Source: Paenibacillus sp. ACRRY (lineage in GTDB: Bacteria > Bacillota > Bacilli > Paenibacillales > Paenibacillaceae). From it: 49,139 nt of DNA. Location of the stretch: assembly GCF_022346995.1 (NCBI RefSeq), contig NZ_JAKRNM010000020.1:1-49139 (forward strand), in the 5' to 3' direction. The position numbers and the translations under genes are program-made. This document shows, in pieces, positions 40,439 through 49,037 of the stretch. The notes beneath the pieces were generated by a model. That model worked only from the letters and a program-made list of their open reading frames with translations. It was not told where the DNA came from and ran no database searches. The stretch's first letter is position 1. Each line of letters opens with the position of its first letter.

Positions 40439-41533
40439 TTAGTATCCGTAAGAAGCGTTCATCAGTTCTTCGAACTCTTGCATTGTAATTACATTTTCGC
40501 CTGTAGGAATATTGATTTTGAAGGCAGCCTTCTCATTAATTTTTGTGTATGTGTTGGATCCAGTAAAGGCCAACTTCACTTCATCTTTGGTATCCACTGG
40601 TGTGATCAGCAGATCAGCTGCAATCTTTTGATAAACCGGGAAATCCTGCTTATCCAATGCAAAATCGATGTTGAAGTTATTGATAGTCAACGTCTCTTTC
40701 AATTGATCCAGATCTTTAGACATTTCAGTCTGATCAGCTTCCGTGATGTTCAGATCTTCTTTGGCTTGATCAATATCAGCTTGATCCAGTTGAAGCATAT
40801 CGCGGTATTCTTCTTTGGACAAGATATCCAGCACTTTAGGCATTGCTTTAGTCACCAGTACAGTGATAGCTTCTTTAACGTTGTCGTTAGTAACGGAGAA
40901 TTGCACTACCTGCTTGGCATCTACACCTTCTGGCAGCTGTGCATCCTTAACATCTACGTTTTTGAAGAATTTGTCTTGGTCATATTCACTAAGAACAGCA
41001 TCCATAACTTCATTGCTCAGTTTTTGTGTTTTGGCTGCGTCCATAGCATCAGGGTTCCATTCCGTACCCTCTTGCTCAGCCAATTCTTTCAGATCAAGCT
41101 CCAGAAACTTGCCAACCACTGTCTCTGGAATTGGGAAGAACGGAATGCTTGGCACTTTAACGTAAAGCTTCTCAGCTGTCATCACCATTGGAATGGTGAA
41201 CGTCATACCCATATCACCTTTGAGCTCAAGGCTAACTGTCATTTCTGTTTGCATTGGCTCGCTTTGGTATACGCCAGTTACGTTAAACTGAGCATCCTTC
41301 AACATGCTCATAAACTGAGTCATAGTCGGGTCTTGTTGTGACTCGTCTGCAGGTTTATAGCTCAATTCATTAATTGTGAAATTGGAACTCATTTCATACG
41401 AAGTCAGTTTAGAAGCATTGGCCGCAGCCGTCTTCAGTGCCTCTTTCGGTTCTTGTTTGCTGCTACATGCTGTCAAAGCCAAAGATACGGTCAACAGCAA
41501 CGTTAGAAGCAACGCCCCCATACGTTTAGTCAT
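40439..41533 (-). CDS. Lipoprotein of unknown function
   Basis: A 364-residue exported lipoprotein. The signal peptide has a hydrophobic core and the lipobox LTAC with the modified cysteine at about 23, so the protein is anchored to the outer face of the membrane. The mature part alternates beta-rich segments and charged helices, with Asp/Glu/Gln-rich stretches (QLDQADIDQAKEDLN) and no cysteine. It has a two-part look, possibly two related domains, but I recognise no family with certainty. The ATG at 41533 has GAGAGGAG upstream. It has no operon partner. Confidence 0.75.
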   Translation of the reverse strand: MTKRMGALLLTLLLTVSLALTACSSKQEPKEALKTAAANASKLTSYEMSSNFTINELSYKPADESQQDPTMTQFMSMLKDAQFNVTGVYQSEPMQTEMTVSLELKGDMGMTFTIPMVMTAEKLYVKVPSIPFFPIPETVVGKFLELDLKELAEQEGTEWNPDAMDAAKTQKLSNEVMDAVLSEYDQDKFFKNVDVKDAQLPEGVDAKQVVQFSVTNDNVKEAITVLVTKAMPKVLDILSKEEYRDMLQLDQADIDQAKEDLNITEADQTEMSKDLDQLKETLTINNFNIDFALDKQDFPVYQKIAADLLITPVDTKDEVKLAFTGSNTYTKINEKAAFKINIPTGENVITMQEFEELMNASYGY

Positions 41534-41715
41534 TTGTTTCTCTCCTCTCGTGATAACCCCAAAAAAAATAATTCAACATCAATGATATACCATTTATTCT
41601 GAAACGGAAACACGATTTGGGAAATTTGTGATCTTTCCACACTAAAATGGCTACAAAGACCTATGTTAGCTTTTCAATTCCTTTCACCACTGGTCTTTAT
41701 TTATGTATGAATACG
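41534..41715. other. Gap upstream of the lipoprotein gene
   Basis: Should contain the lipoprotein promoter on the minus strand; no convincing boxes recognised. Confidence 0.35.
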
Positions 41716-41742
41716 CAAAAACCCCCTGTTAGGTAACAGGGG
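41716..41742 (-). terminator. Terminator of the small spore-protein operon
   Basis: Stem CCCCTGTT / AACAGGGG (41735-41742 with 41723-41730), tetraloop, then GTTTTTGCG on the minus strand. Confidence 0.85.
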
Positions 41743-41804
41743 ATTCTAATTATGCATCTTTATATATCACATAATACATTACTGAAATGAGCTGGGTATT
41801 CATC

Positions 41805-41957
41805 TTACCCTTGTGGATTGTTATGATCCACATGATTCTGATTTTTCACTTTTTTGGACCCGGACAACGGTTCCTGTCCAGATGAATGCTTTTCCGGACG
41901 GCGATGCTGCTCAGCAGCTTGAACTTCAGGTACAGGTATCGCTTTTGGTTTGCTCAT
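41805..41957 (-). CDS. sspP: Small acid-soluble spore protein P-like (SspP/CotL)
   Basis: A 50-residue basic protein that resembles SspP: the signature EPLSGSKKVKNQNH matches the PEPLxGSKKVKNRNH core recalled for B. subtilis SspP. Residues before (RRPEKHSSGQ) and after (VDHNNPQG) are divergent. SspP is made in the forespore, but its task is not known. The ATG at 41957 has GAGGGGG 7 bases upstream. It is the last gene of a three-gene operon with two unknown small proteins. Confidence 0.8.
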   Translation of the reverse strand: MSKPKAIPVPEVQAAEQHRRPEKHSSGQEPLSGSKKVKNQNHVDHNNPQG

Positions 41958-41980
41958 GCCGTTACCCCCTCTTCATGATT

Positions 41981-42157
41981 TTAGGAATGGGATGGATTCA
42001 TATCTTCCGTTTTGTCATGATTCAACGAATCCTGATGACGACGATCGTTTGTATCTTGCTGAATCTGCTGTGCATGATGGCTGTTCACGGCCGGCTTCTC
42101 CAGATCAGCAACAACATTCTGCAAGTTTTTATCAATCCCTGCCTTGGCTTTACTCAC
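41981..42157 (-). CDS. Unknown small hydrophilic protein in the sspP operon
   Basis: A 58-residue hydrophilic protein rich in Gln, His, Asp and Asn (SHHAQQIQQDTNDRRHQDSLN), with no membrane segment or cysteine. The start is GTG at 42157, with GAAGGAG 8 bases upstream; the longer open frame to 42217 overlaps the preceding gene. It is 23 bases before sspP. Low complexity and context suggest a spore protein, but I recognise no family. Confidence 0.6.
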   Translation of the reverse strand: MSKAKAGIDKNLQNVVADLEKPAVNSHHAQQIQQDTNDRRHQDSLNHDKTEDMNPSHS

Positions 42158-42180
42158 TCGAATCACTCCTTCAATTGGGG

Positions 42181-42522
42181 CTATGTTCTTGTCTTGGACT
42201 GTAACGACTGGGCGCATTCATGAATATGCCGTGTATAATCCTGAGCCAGCTCCTGAATGGGTTCTGTACGCTCATCTGTCGTTTGCCCATCCCGTTCTAC
42301 ATCAATCAGCTGTACACTGACCTCACGGGAGTCCACATACGCGCATTTGAAATCGAATGAGTACATTTGGTGTCCTGCAGTCGCGATATGAATGCGAATA
42401 GCCTTCTGATCGGCTTCATCTGCCATTACCTGAGCCTGATCACCGACATTCAACACTTCCGGCAAACGCTCCTGCCATGCGCCTACAAGCTCTGTCTGAT
42501 CTATATTTAACTCGCGGTTCAT
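42181..42522 (-). CDS. Unknown 113-residue protein, first gene of the sspP operon
   Basis: A 113-residue acidic soluble protein without recognised motifs. The middle is strand-like (AIRIHIATAGHQMYSFDFKCAYVD), the ends helical. One cysteine pair is spread out and not zinc-like. The ATG at 42522 has GGAGGTGG upstream. It ends about 23 bases before the next small gene, and both precede sspP, so the three are probably one transcript ending at 41716. Confidence 0.7.
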   Translation of the reverse strand: MNRELNIDQTELVGAWQERLPEVLNVGDQAQVMADEADQKAIRIHIATAGHQMYSFDFKCAYVDSREVSVQLIDVERDGQTTDERTEPIQELAQDYTRHIHECAQSLQSKTRT

Positions 42523-42654
42523 CTAACCACCTCCACTCCTATAAAGTGCGGCGAACAAGATGATTTTATACATGCATACGGAGTCAATTAGAGGCTGTTG
42601 ATGCCATTAATAAACTAACCATGGTAGATAGCTCGACTGAGGAAAATGTTATAT

Positions 42655-42687
42655 GCAAAAAAGGACCCGAGCTTATCGCTCGAGTCC
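42655..42687 (-). terminator. Terminator after tRNA-Ser
   Basis: Stem GGACTCGAGC / GCTCGGGTCC (42678-42687 with 42663-42672) followed by TTTTTTG. Confidence 0.9.
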
Positions 42688-42705
42688 CTGTTATAAGTGT
42701 AGTTA

Positions 42706-42794
42706 TGGCGGAGAGGGTGGGATTCGAACCCACGTGGGCTTGCACCCTAACGGTTTTCAAGACCGCCCCGTTATGACCGCTTCGGTACCTCTCC
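42706..42794 (-). tRNA. tRNA-Ser (anticodon UGA)
   Basis: Class II tRNA of 89 bases with acceptor stem GGAGAGG / CCTCTCC, an anticodon loop CTTGAAA (anticodon TGA), a long variable arm, GGTTCGAATCC T-loop and an encoded CCA. It follows serS on the same strand, the order found in B. subtilis, and is closed by its own terminator. Confidence 0.97.
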
Positions 42795-42869
42795 AAAATT
42801 TGAAGTTTTATAAACTTGCCACGAAATAGATCATACCACATATATAAGTGAAAAAGCAAGCTTTAGAAT

Positions 42870-42897
42870 AAAAAAAACCGTCATAATTAAATGACGG
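42870..42897 (-). terminator. Terminator after serS
   Basis: Stem CCGTCAT / ATGACGG followed by TTTTTTTT on the minus strand. Confidence 0.85.
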
Positions 42898-42940
42898 ATT
42901 TTTGGGTTGGCTTTATCATAATAAAGCCCTATACCCCATG

Positions 42941-44224
42941 TTAGGAACGACGTGCAATCACACTGATTCCGCCCATGTATGGACGCAATGCTTCAGGAAT
43001 AACTACAGTCCCATCTTCTTGCTGATAGTTCTCTAAAATAGCAGCTACTGTACGTCCAACAGCCAGTCCGGATCCATTCAGTGTATGGACAAATTCAGGC
43101 TTAGCTTTCGGCTCTCTACGGAAACGAATGTTGGCACGGCGCGCCTGGAAGTCTTCACAGTTAGAGCAGGAAGAGATTTCACGATATGTATTGCTTTCTG
43201 GCAACCATACCTCAAGATCATAAGTTTTCGCTGAAGTGAAGCCCATGTCCGCTGTACACAGCGTCAAAACACGGTATGGCAATTCCAGCAATTGAAGCAC
43301 ACGTTCAGCATTTTGCGTCATTTTCTCCAATTCTTCATAAGAAGTTTCAGGAGAGGACAATTTCAACAACTCAACCTTATTGAACTGATGCTGACGGATT
43401 AATCCACGTGTATCACGGCCAGCAGAGCCAGCTTCAGAACGGAAACATGAGCTGTATGCCACGAAGTGCTTCGGCAAATCCTCTGCATTCAGAATCTCTT
43501 CGCGATGATAGTTCGTTACCGGAACTTCCGCGGTAGGAATCAGATAATACTCCGTATCCTTAAGCTTGAACAGATCTTCTTCGAACTTCGGCAATTGGCC
43601 TGTTCCGAAGAGGCTGTCCCGGTTGACGATATATGGAGGCAAAATCTCCTCGTATCCATGTTGATCACTGTGTAGATCCATCATGAAGTTAATCAGAGCC
43701 CGCTCTAGACGTGCGCCAAGTCCTTTGTAGAACGTAAAACGGGAACCTGTAACTTTGGCAGCAGCCTCAAAATCAAGGATATCCAGATCCTGCGCAATCT
43801 CCCAATGTGCTTTTGGAGTAAAACCGAACGACTTCGGTTCAGACCAGCGACGAATCTCTACATTATCATCCTCAGAGGCACCCACAGGTACACTCTCATT
43901 GGGAATGTTAGGAATAGCCATCGTCAGATCATTAATCTTCGCTTCCAGTTCCCGGACCTCTTCATCCATCGCTTTGATGCGATCAGACACTTCGCGCATC
44001 TCAACAATCAAATCATCTGCGTTTTCACGATTCTTTTTCAGCTTAGCAACTTCACCGGATACTGTATTCCGGCGGTTCTTCAACGTCTCGCTCTCTTGCA
44101 GCAGTTCCCGGCGCTTCGCGTCCATCTCGGAAAATCCAGCAATGAGATCGAGTGACTTGCCACGGTTCTTCAACGCTTCTTCTACACGGGCATATTCATT
44201 CCGCAATATCTTTACATCAAGCAT
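42941..44224 (-). CDS. serS: Seryl-tRNA synthetase
   Basis: Class II synthetase for tRNA-Ser. The 427 residues show the N-terminal long coiled coil (about 25-105) that grips the variable arm of the tRNA, then motif 2 FRSEAGSAGRDTRGL and motif 3 LNGSGLAVGRTVAAILENYQ. The cognate tRNA-Ser gene follows directly. The ATG at 44224 has AGGAGGAG 7 bases upstream. Its leader of about 270 bases looks structured. Confidence 0.97.
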   Translation of the reverse strand: MLDVKILRNEYARVEEALKNRGKSLDLIAGFSEMDAKRRELLQESETLKNRRNTVSGEVAKLKKNRENADDLIVEMREVSDRIKAMDEEVRELEAKINDLTMAIPNIPNESVPVGASEDDNVEIRRWSEPKSFGFTPKAHWEIAQDLDILDFEAAAKVTGSRFTFYKGLGARLERALINFMMDLHSDQHGYEEILPPYIVNRDSLFGTGQLPKFEEDLFKLKDTEYYLIPTAEVPVTNYHREEILNAEDLPKHFVAYSSCFRSEAGSAGRDTRGLIRQHQFNKVELLKLSSPETSYEELEKMTQNAERVLQLLELPYRVLTLCTADMGFTSAKTYDLEVWLPESNTYREISSCSNCEDFQARRANIRFRREPKAKPEFVHTLNGSGLAVGRTVAAILENYQQEDGTVVIPEALRPYMGGISVIARRS

Positions 44225-44502
44225 TATATACTCCTCCTAAATGACCTCACAGAAAACATATCAATAAACCTAAGCCTATCATATAGCCTTTGTGGAGTCG
44301 CGTATAACTTCATCTTAATCATTTTCTACAATAAAAAAACAACCTATGAACCCCTGTGACACCCTACGCTGCGATTCCCGCTGTGTAAAGCAGATACGGG
44401 CAACATCAGGCATTCGACCAGATACAGCTCGTCCAGCAGTTTAACAGACTGCAGCAGGAGTGTTCCAATCCACCGGGGGTATCATAAGTTGTCTAACATG
44501 CA
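44225..44502 (-). promoter_or_regulatory. serS leader, structured region
   Basis: 278 bases without a gene. On the minus strand the stretch 44351-44480 is GC-richer and shows several foldbacks (GCAGT / ACTGC; CCCG / CGGG) and then AGGGTGTCACAGGGG (44351-44365) followed after 12 bases by seven T residues. The last element is similar to the T-box core AGGGTGGNACCGCG but differs at positions the T-box needs. B. subtilis serS is T-box controlled, so a diverged T-box is a possibility, not a call. Confidence 0.35.
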
Positions 44503-45093
44503 CTATTGGTTCTGTAACGACTGCTTATATGATTGGGCCATATCTACAAAATAAGAATGCAAACGGTAATCATCGGTCAATTCGGGATGATATGAGCAGG
44601 CAAGCAAGTTTCCTTGACGCGCGGTAACAATCTCACCCTTATAAGTGGAAAGAACCTCAACCTGTTCCCCTACACTCTCGATCAAAGGTGCGCGGATAAA
44701 CACTGCTCTTACCGTTTCATCAATCCCTTTGACAGGCAGGTCTGTTTCAAAACTTTCCCGCTGCCGCCCGAATGCATTTCTGGAGACAGTCATATCCATC
44801 AATTCCAAGTGGGCTTCTTCCTGTCCTGAAATACGCTCAGCCATTACGATCAGGCCTGCACAGGTGCCGAATACTGGTTTACCTTTGGCAGCAAAGTCCC
44901 GAATGGGCTGCATGAAACCATATTTGCGCATTAATTTACCAATAGTGGTGCTTTCGCCGCCAGGAAGGATCAGACCATCCAGCTCATCCAACTGCTCAAC
45001 CTGTTTCACAGCCAGTCCCTCTGCACCAGCTTGCTCAACACTGCGAATATGCTCGGTAACCGCACCTTGAAGTGCTAATACACCTATCTTCAT
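44503..45093 (-). CDS. pdxT: PLP synthase glutaminase subunit PdxT
   Basis: Glutamine amidotransferase that supplies ammonia to PdxS for pyridoxal 5'-phosphate synthesis. The 196 residues have GGESTT, the nucleophile C78 in FGTCAGLI and the SYHPELTDD motif with the His/Glu pair, so the triad is complete. The ATG at 45093 follows GAGAGGGGAACG, a ribosome site about 6 bases before it. PdxT acts only with PdxS, and Bacillus pdxS lies directly upstream. Here it does not: only 325 bases separate pdxT from dacA. The gene has its own promoter. Confidence 0.95.
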   Translation of the reverse strand: MKIGVLALQGAVTEHIRSVEQAGAEGLAVKQVEQLDELDGLILPGGESTTIGKLMRKYGFMQPIRDFAAKGKPVFGTCAGLIVMAERISGQEEAHLELMDMTVSRNAFGRQRESFETDLPVKGIDETVRAVFIRAPLIESVGEQVEVLSTYKGEIVTARQGNLLACSYHPELTDDYRLHSYFVDMAQSYKQSLQNQ

Positions 45094-45224
45094 TTGCGTT
45101 CCCCTCTCCTACCAGCCGAGATCCTGTTATACGTCTAAAAGCCGTAAGTTAGGAGATCCGTGTCCCGAGGTTTATGGACACTCCAGCAATCAATTTATAG
45201 TCCATGTAATGCGTTGTCGCTTCA

Positions 45225-45233
45225 ACTATACCA
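45225..45233 (-). promoter_or_regulatory. Promoter of pdxT (extended -10)
   Basis: TGGTATAGT on the minus strand; no clear -35. It lies in the 325-base gap between dacA and pdxT. The rest of the gap has a small stem GTGTCC / GGACAC (about 45162-45181) and no gene; no remnant of pdxS was found. Confidence 0.55.
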
Positions 45234-45418
45234 TGTGCAACTAACAAGGTTGTCCTTAGACTTTTAGCTGATTTATACGTAGAATTCTAACTTGATATTT
45301 TACCGGAAAAATTGTAAATACACAATGCATCCAGTCGCAATTTGATGCTTATTGTCCTTATTCAGGTGAGGTAGATCGGAAACTTCTATTATCAGAAGTC
45401 AATGCCTACAGAACTCAA

Positions 45419-46807
45419 TTAAAACAGGTTTTTGATACCATCAAACAGATCAACGAAGAAATCCTTTACCGCACGGAAGAACAAACGGAACCAGCCGCCT
45501 TTTTCAGCCTCTTCTGCGGTGATCAGGTTCACTGTTTTCTCTTGTGGTTCAATACCATCAGCCTTATAGGTGTAGGTCACCGTTCCGACTTTCGTTCCTG
45601 CTTTGATTGGAGCAACCAGCTTGTCTGCTTCCGTTACATTCGCCTTAAAGGTAACATCCAGGTTTTGAGTGCCTTTGGGAACAACAAAGCTTACTGCATT
45701 GTCGGTCACTACAGGCACATTTGTTTCTTTACCTTTTTTCAGCGGAACAGCTTCCCAGCCAGTGACTTTGGTTTTGCCAGCGACAGCTTGCTTCACTTCG
45801 AAGTTGTTATAACCATAATCCAGCACTTTTTTCGTCTCTCTGAACCGTGCAGGCTCGGAATCGGTCCCCATAACGACACTGATCAGACGCATACCATCAC
45901 GTTCAGCCGTTCCTGTGAAGTTATTCCCTGCATTTGTGGTATGGCCCGTTTTCATTCCGTCCAGACCTTCATAGGCATAGCTTTTGAAATTGGTTATATC
46001 TTTATTCGCTTCCAACATCCAGTTGTAGTTGATAATTGGAGCTTTGTCATTCGGACGGAATTTATAAGACTGAATTGTTGTAAAGTCTGTGTAGTCGGGG
46101 TGATCCTGAATAATATATCTGCACAGAATTGCTGCATCCAATGCAGACATAACTGTCTCTTTATCTTCGGCCGGTTGGAAGTCGGCAGGCATATCCGCAC
46201 GATCAAGACCTGTGGAGTTAATAAAGAACGTATCCTTCATGCCCATTCGCTTTGCTTCTTCATTCATCATCTTCACAAAAGCTTCTTCCGATCCGGCAAC
46301 ATATTCTGCCAATGCCACTGTTGCATCATTTGCAGATCCAACGGCCATAGCAATATACAGCTCTTTAACCGTATGTTGATCGCCTTCAGCCAAGAAAATA
46401 CGTGAGCCTATGCTCTCCGCAGCATTCCTTTTAACCGTAACTACATCATCCCAGCTAAACTTTCCCTGCTTGACCTGTTCAGCCACAATGTACTCGGTCA
46501 TCATCTTTGTCATGCTGGCAGGCGGCATAGCTTTGTCCGCGTTCACATTAAGCAGAATCTGGCCTGTCGAAGCCTCCATGAGTACTGCAGCTCTAACTTC
46601 AAGTCCAAGTGAGTCTACAGAAGGAACTTGCACGGCTTTTTCAGTCTTCGTTGTTGTCGCAGCAGCGGTCAGCACCTGACCTGAATTGTTCGCAGCAGCC
46701 ATAACCGGCATTACTGCAGACATGCAGAGCATATTAACCAGCATAACCGAGGCTACGCTTTTTTTGAGCATTTGGCGTTTCTTTTTGTTCATTTGTTTAG
46801 CTTTCAA
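45419..46807 (-). CDS. dacA: D-alanyl-D-alanine carboxypeptidase (DacA/PBP5)
   Basis: Low-molecular-weight penicillin-binding protein that trims the terminal D-Ala from peptidoglycan stems. The 462 residues start with a signal peptide (basic KKKRQMLKK, hydrophobic core, MPVMAAANN) and have S98 and K101 in PPASMTKMM, SAN in VGSANDATVAL, and KTG in MKTGHTTNAG. A C-terminal amphipathic stretch rich in Phe and Leu (WFRLFFRAVKDFFVDLF) probably holds it on the membrane. The start is TTG at 46807 with GGGAG 8 bases before it. It follows guaB as in B. subtilis. Confidence 0.95.
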   Translation of the reverse strand: MKAKQMNKKKRQMLKKSVASVMLVNMLCMSAVMPVMAAANNSGQVLTAAATTTKTEKAVQVPSVDSLGLEVRAAVLMEASTGQILLNVNADKAMPPASMTKMMTEYIVAEQVKQGKFSWDDVVTVKRNAAESIGSRIFLAEGDQHTVKELYIAMAVGSANDATVALAEYVAGSEEAFVKMMNEEAKRMGMKDTFFINSTGLDRADMPADFQPAEDKETVMSALDAAILCRYIIQDHPDYTDFTTIQSYKFRPNDKAPIINYNWMLEANKDITNFKSYAYEGLDGMKTGHTTNAGNNFTGTAERDGMRLISVVMGTDSEPARFRETKKVLDYGYNNFEVKQAVAGKTKVTGWEAVPLKKGKETNVPVVTDNAVSFVVPKGTQNLDVTFKANVTEADKLVAPIKAGTKVGTVTYTYKADGIEPQEKTVNLITAEEAEKGGWFRLFFRAVKDFFVDLFDGIKNLF

Positions 46808-47054
46808 TGATAATACTCCCTTCGTTCCGAAGCTTCGCTTAATTGATGCTTCAGTGCAGCTTGGGCTGCATTTTTCTTGGTCCTTAACGATCGTAGAAGA
46901 TGTTGTGAAAAGTAGCTTTTTATGCGCTGTATCGAAAGAGCAATATCATTGCTCCATAAGTTTCATTATCGATTGTCACTTAGTTAGCATTATCCAATGC
47001 ATATGTAAAAGGACGTCCGCGCTTCTATATAGCTGGGCAGCCTTCTGTGGCATT
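46808..47054 (-). other. Region upstream of dacA
   Basis: About 250 bases without a gene. It contains a perfect small palindrome GAGCAAT / ATTGCTC (46938-46954), possibly an operator or leader stem. No clear promoter recognised. Confidence 0.35.
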
Positions 47055-47070
47055 TGTTCCATGTGAAACA
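47055..47070. promoter_or_regulatory. parS site (ParB/Spo0J binding)
   Basis: TGTTCCATGTGAAACA matches the Bacillus parS consensus TGTTNCACGTGAAACA at 15 of 16 positions (one C to T in the centre). It lies in the gap between guaB and dacA, where a short palindrome cannot disturb a gene. Near-consensus parS sites bind ParB and load SMC close to oriC, in agreement with the expected origin-proximal location. Confidence 0.75.
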
Positions 47071-47162
47071 AGGTTCATAGATTCACGTCAAAAAGCCGCC
47101 GCAACGCCCTAATCCGATAAAGGATCGTCACCGCTTGTTCTATTCTATCACAGGGGTATCCG

Positions 47163-47201
47163 CAAAAAAAGACAGGCTCGGCGAAAATCGCCAAGCCTGT
47201 C
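47163..47201 (-). terminator. Terminator after guaB
   Basis: Perfect stem GACAGGCTTGGCGA / TCGCCGAGCCTGTC apart from one wobble, followed by TTTTTTTG. Confidence 0.93.
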
Positions 47202-47226
47202 CTGGAAATGATTAACTCTCTTCGGA

Positions 47227-48684
47227 TTACAACGAGTAGTTAGGTGCTTCTTTTGTAATTTGAACATCATGTGGATGACTTTCACGAAGTCCCGCGCCAG
47301 TAATACGGATAAAGCCTGTGTCATTACGGAGCTGCTCAAGGTTGCTTGTTCCGCAATAACCCATACCCGAACGCAGACCACCAATCAACTGATGAATAGT
47401 ATCTGACAATGGACCTTTATAAGCCACACGTCCCTCGATGCCTTCCGGAACGAGTTTTTTGTCATCATCCTGGAAGTAACGATCTTTACTTCCTTGTTTC
47501 ATTGCAGCCATTGAGCCCATACCGCGATATACTTTGTAGCTACGTCCTTGGAAGATTTCAGTTTCTCCCGGGCTTTCTGCTGTTCCCGCAAACAAACTTC
47601 CCAACATAACTGCATGTGCACCTGCAGCCAGTGCCTTTGTAATCTCACCCGAATATTTGATACCGCCGTCCGCGATAATTGGAACTCCATACTCGCGTGC
47701 GACAGTTGCACAATCATAAACAGCAGTTACTTGAGGTACACCGATACCAGCAATAACGCGTGTTGTACAAATGGAACCTGGACCAATACCAACTTTGACA
47801 ACTGATGCACCTGCCTCGATCAGATCACGAGTAGCTTCACCAGTTGCTACATTGCCTGCAATAATAGTCAAGTTCGGGAAACGCTCGCGCAATTGACGAA
47901 CAGCTTCGATAATGTTGATGTGGTGTCCATGTGCAGAGTCTACAGTAATCAGGTCTACACCAGCTTGTACTAATGCATCTGCACGTTCAAAAGTATCTTT
48001 GGAGATACCAATTGCAGCACCAACCAGGAGACGACCTTGCGCATCCTTGGCTGCATTAGGGAACTGAATGGCTTTTTCGATATCTTTAATCGTGATAAGA
48101 CCTTTCAGTGTATTGGACTCATCCACCAAAGGAAGCTTTTCAATTTTATGCTTTTGGAGAATTCCTTCTGCTTCTTGCAGGGTTGTACCTACAGGAGCAG
48201 TAACCAGATTCTCACGAGTCATGACTTCACTGATTTTAATACCGTAGTCATGGATGAAACGCAAGTCACGGTTAGTCAGAATACCAACCAGTTTCTGATC
48301 ACCTTCGACAATCGGTACACCGGAGATGCGATATTTAGCCATAACTGCTTCAGCATCCGACACCAGGTGCTCAGCAGTCAGTGAGAACGGATTGGTAATA
48401 ACGCCGCTCTCCGAACGTTTAACCCGATCTACTTCTTCCGCTTGCTGTTCAACTGACATGTTCTTGTGGATAATTCCAATACCGCCCTCACGTGCGATGG
48501 CAATGGCCAGAGTCGCTTCAGTAACGGTATCCATACCAGCACTGATCAGAGGGATATTCAGTTTTACACTATCGCTCAAACGAACCGATACATCCACTTC
48601 TTTAGGCAGTGTCTCGGATTTCCGTGGCACTAGCAATACATCATCAAAGGTTAAACCTTCCTTACCAAACTTATCTTCCCACAC
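47227..48684 (-). CDS. guaB: IMP dehydrogenase
   Basis: Oxidises IMP to XMP, the committed step to GMP. The 485 residues contain the catalytic barrel with the active-site cysteine in GPGSICTTRVIAG, the DSAHGH motif, and a pair of CBS domains (about 95-210) that bind adenine nucleotides. The start is GTG at 48684, with AAGGAGG 9 bases upstream. It is the first gene after the upstream rRNA operon, as in B. subtilis, where yaaC lies between; yaaC is not present here. Confidence 0.97.
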   Translation of the reverse strand: MWEDKFGKEGLTFDDVLLVPRKSETLPKEVDVSVRLSDSVKLNIPLISAGMDTVTEATLAIAIAREGGIGIIHKNMSVEQQAEEVDRVKRSESGVITNPFSLTAEHLVSDAEAVMAKYRISGVPIVEGDQKLVGILTNRDLRFIHDYGIKISEVMTRENLVTAPVGTTLQEAEGILQKHKIEKLPLVDESNTLKGLITIKDIEKAIQFPNAAKDAQGRLLVGAAIGISKDTFERADALVQAGVDLITVDSAHGHHINIIEAVRQLRERFPNLTIIAGNVATGEATRDLIEAGASVVKVGIGPGSICTTRVIAGIGVPQVTAVYDCATVAREYGVPIIADGGIKYSGEITKALAAGAHAVMLGSLFAGTAESPGETEIFQGRSYKVYRGMGSMAAMKQGSKDRYFQDDDKKLVPEGIEGRVAYKGPLSDTIHQLIGGLRSGMGYCGTSNLEQLRNDTGFIRITGAGLRESHPHDVQITKEAPNYSL

Positions 48685-48788
48685 GCAGGTGTTCCTCCTT
48701 ATGTTTGCTCAGCTTTACGGTCCAAAACCCGAAGATCTCAGGCAGTATTTATGCCGAAAATACGTTTTCTGAAAAATTTATTATTGCC

Positions 48789-48818
48789 ATCTTAGCAAAG
48801 CGATATTTAGACTGTCAA
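48789..48818 (-). promoter_or_regulatory. Promoter of guaB
   Basis: TTGACA (48813-48818), 18-base spacer, TAAGAT (48789-48794) on the minus strand, giving a leader of about 100 nt. The leader has no purine riboswitch signature that I can recognise. Confidence 0.75.
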
Positions 48819-48999
48819 GGAAAAGTCCCTGGTTATATCAGGTGTACTGTCTGATGCATACAACTGTATCTCTTGAGCGGACAACAGGCGAATATGCCAA
48901 AGACACCATCCGTTTTAAAATGGTGTTTGAGTTCAAACTTTTTTAACTTTGTTTCAAGTAAAACTACATAGCTTCCATATATTAACCTTTGTAAACAAA
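48819..48999. other. Gap between the guaB promoter and the 5S rRNA terminator
   Basis: No gene. A foldback ACACCAT / ATGGTGT near 48904-48929 is seen without a clear T-run. Nothing else recognised. Confidence 0.4.
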
Positions 49000-49032
49000 T
49001 AAAAACCACCACCGAATATCATCGGCAGTGGT
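49000..49032 (-). terminator. Terminator of the upstream rRNA operon
   Basis: Stem ACCACTGCCGA / TCGGTGGTGGT followed by TTTTTAT, immediately after the 5S rRNA 3' end. Confidence 0.85.
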
Positions 49033-49037
49033 TCTTT

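Noticed and set aside
45094..45418. Remnant of pdxS between dacA and pdxT
   Set aside because: All frames were considered; none shows PdxS motifs, so it is absence, not a pseudogene.
48685..48788. Purine riboswitch in the guaB leader
   Set aside because: The conserved core loops of the purine class are not present in the leader.
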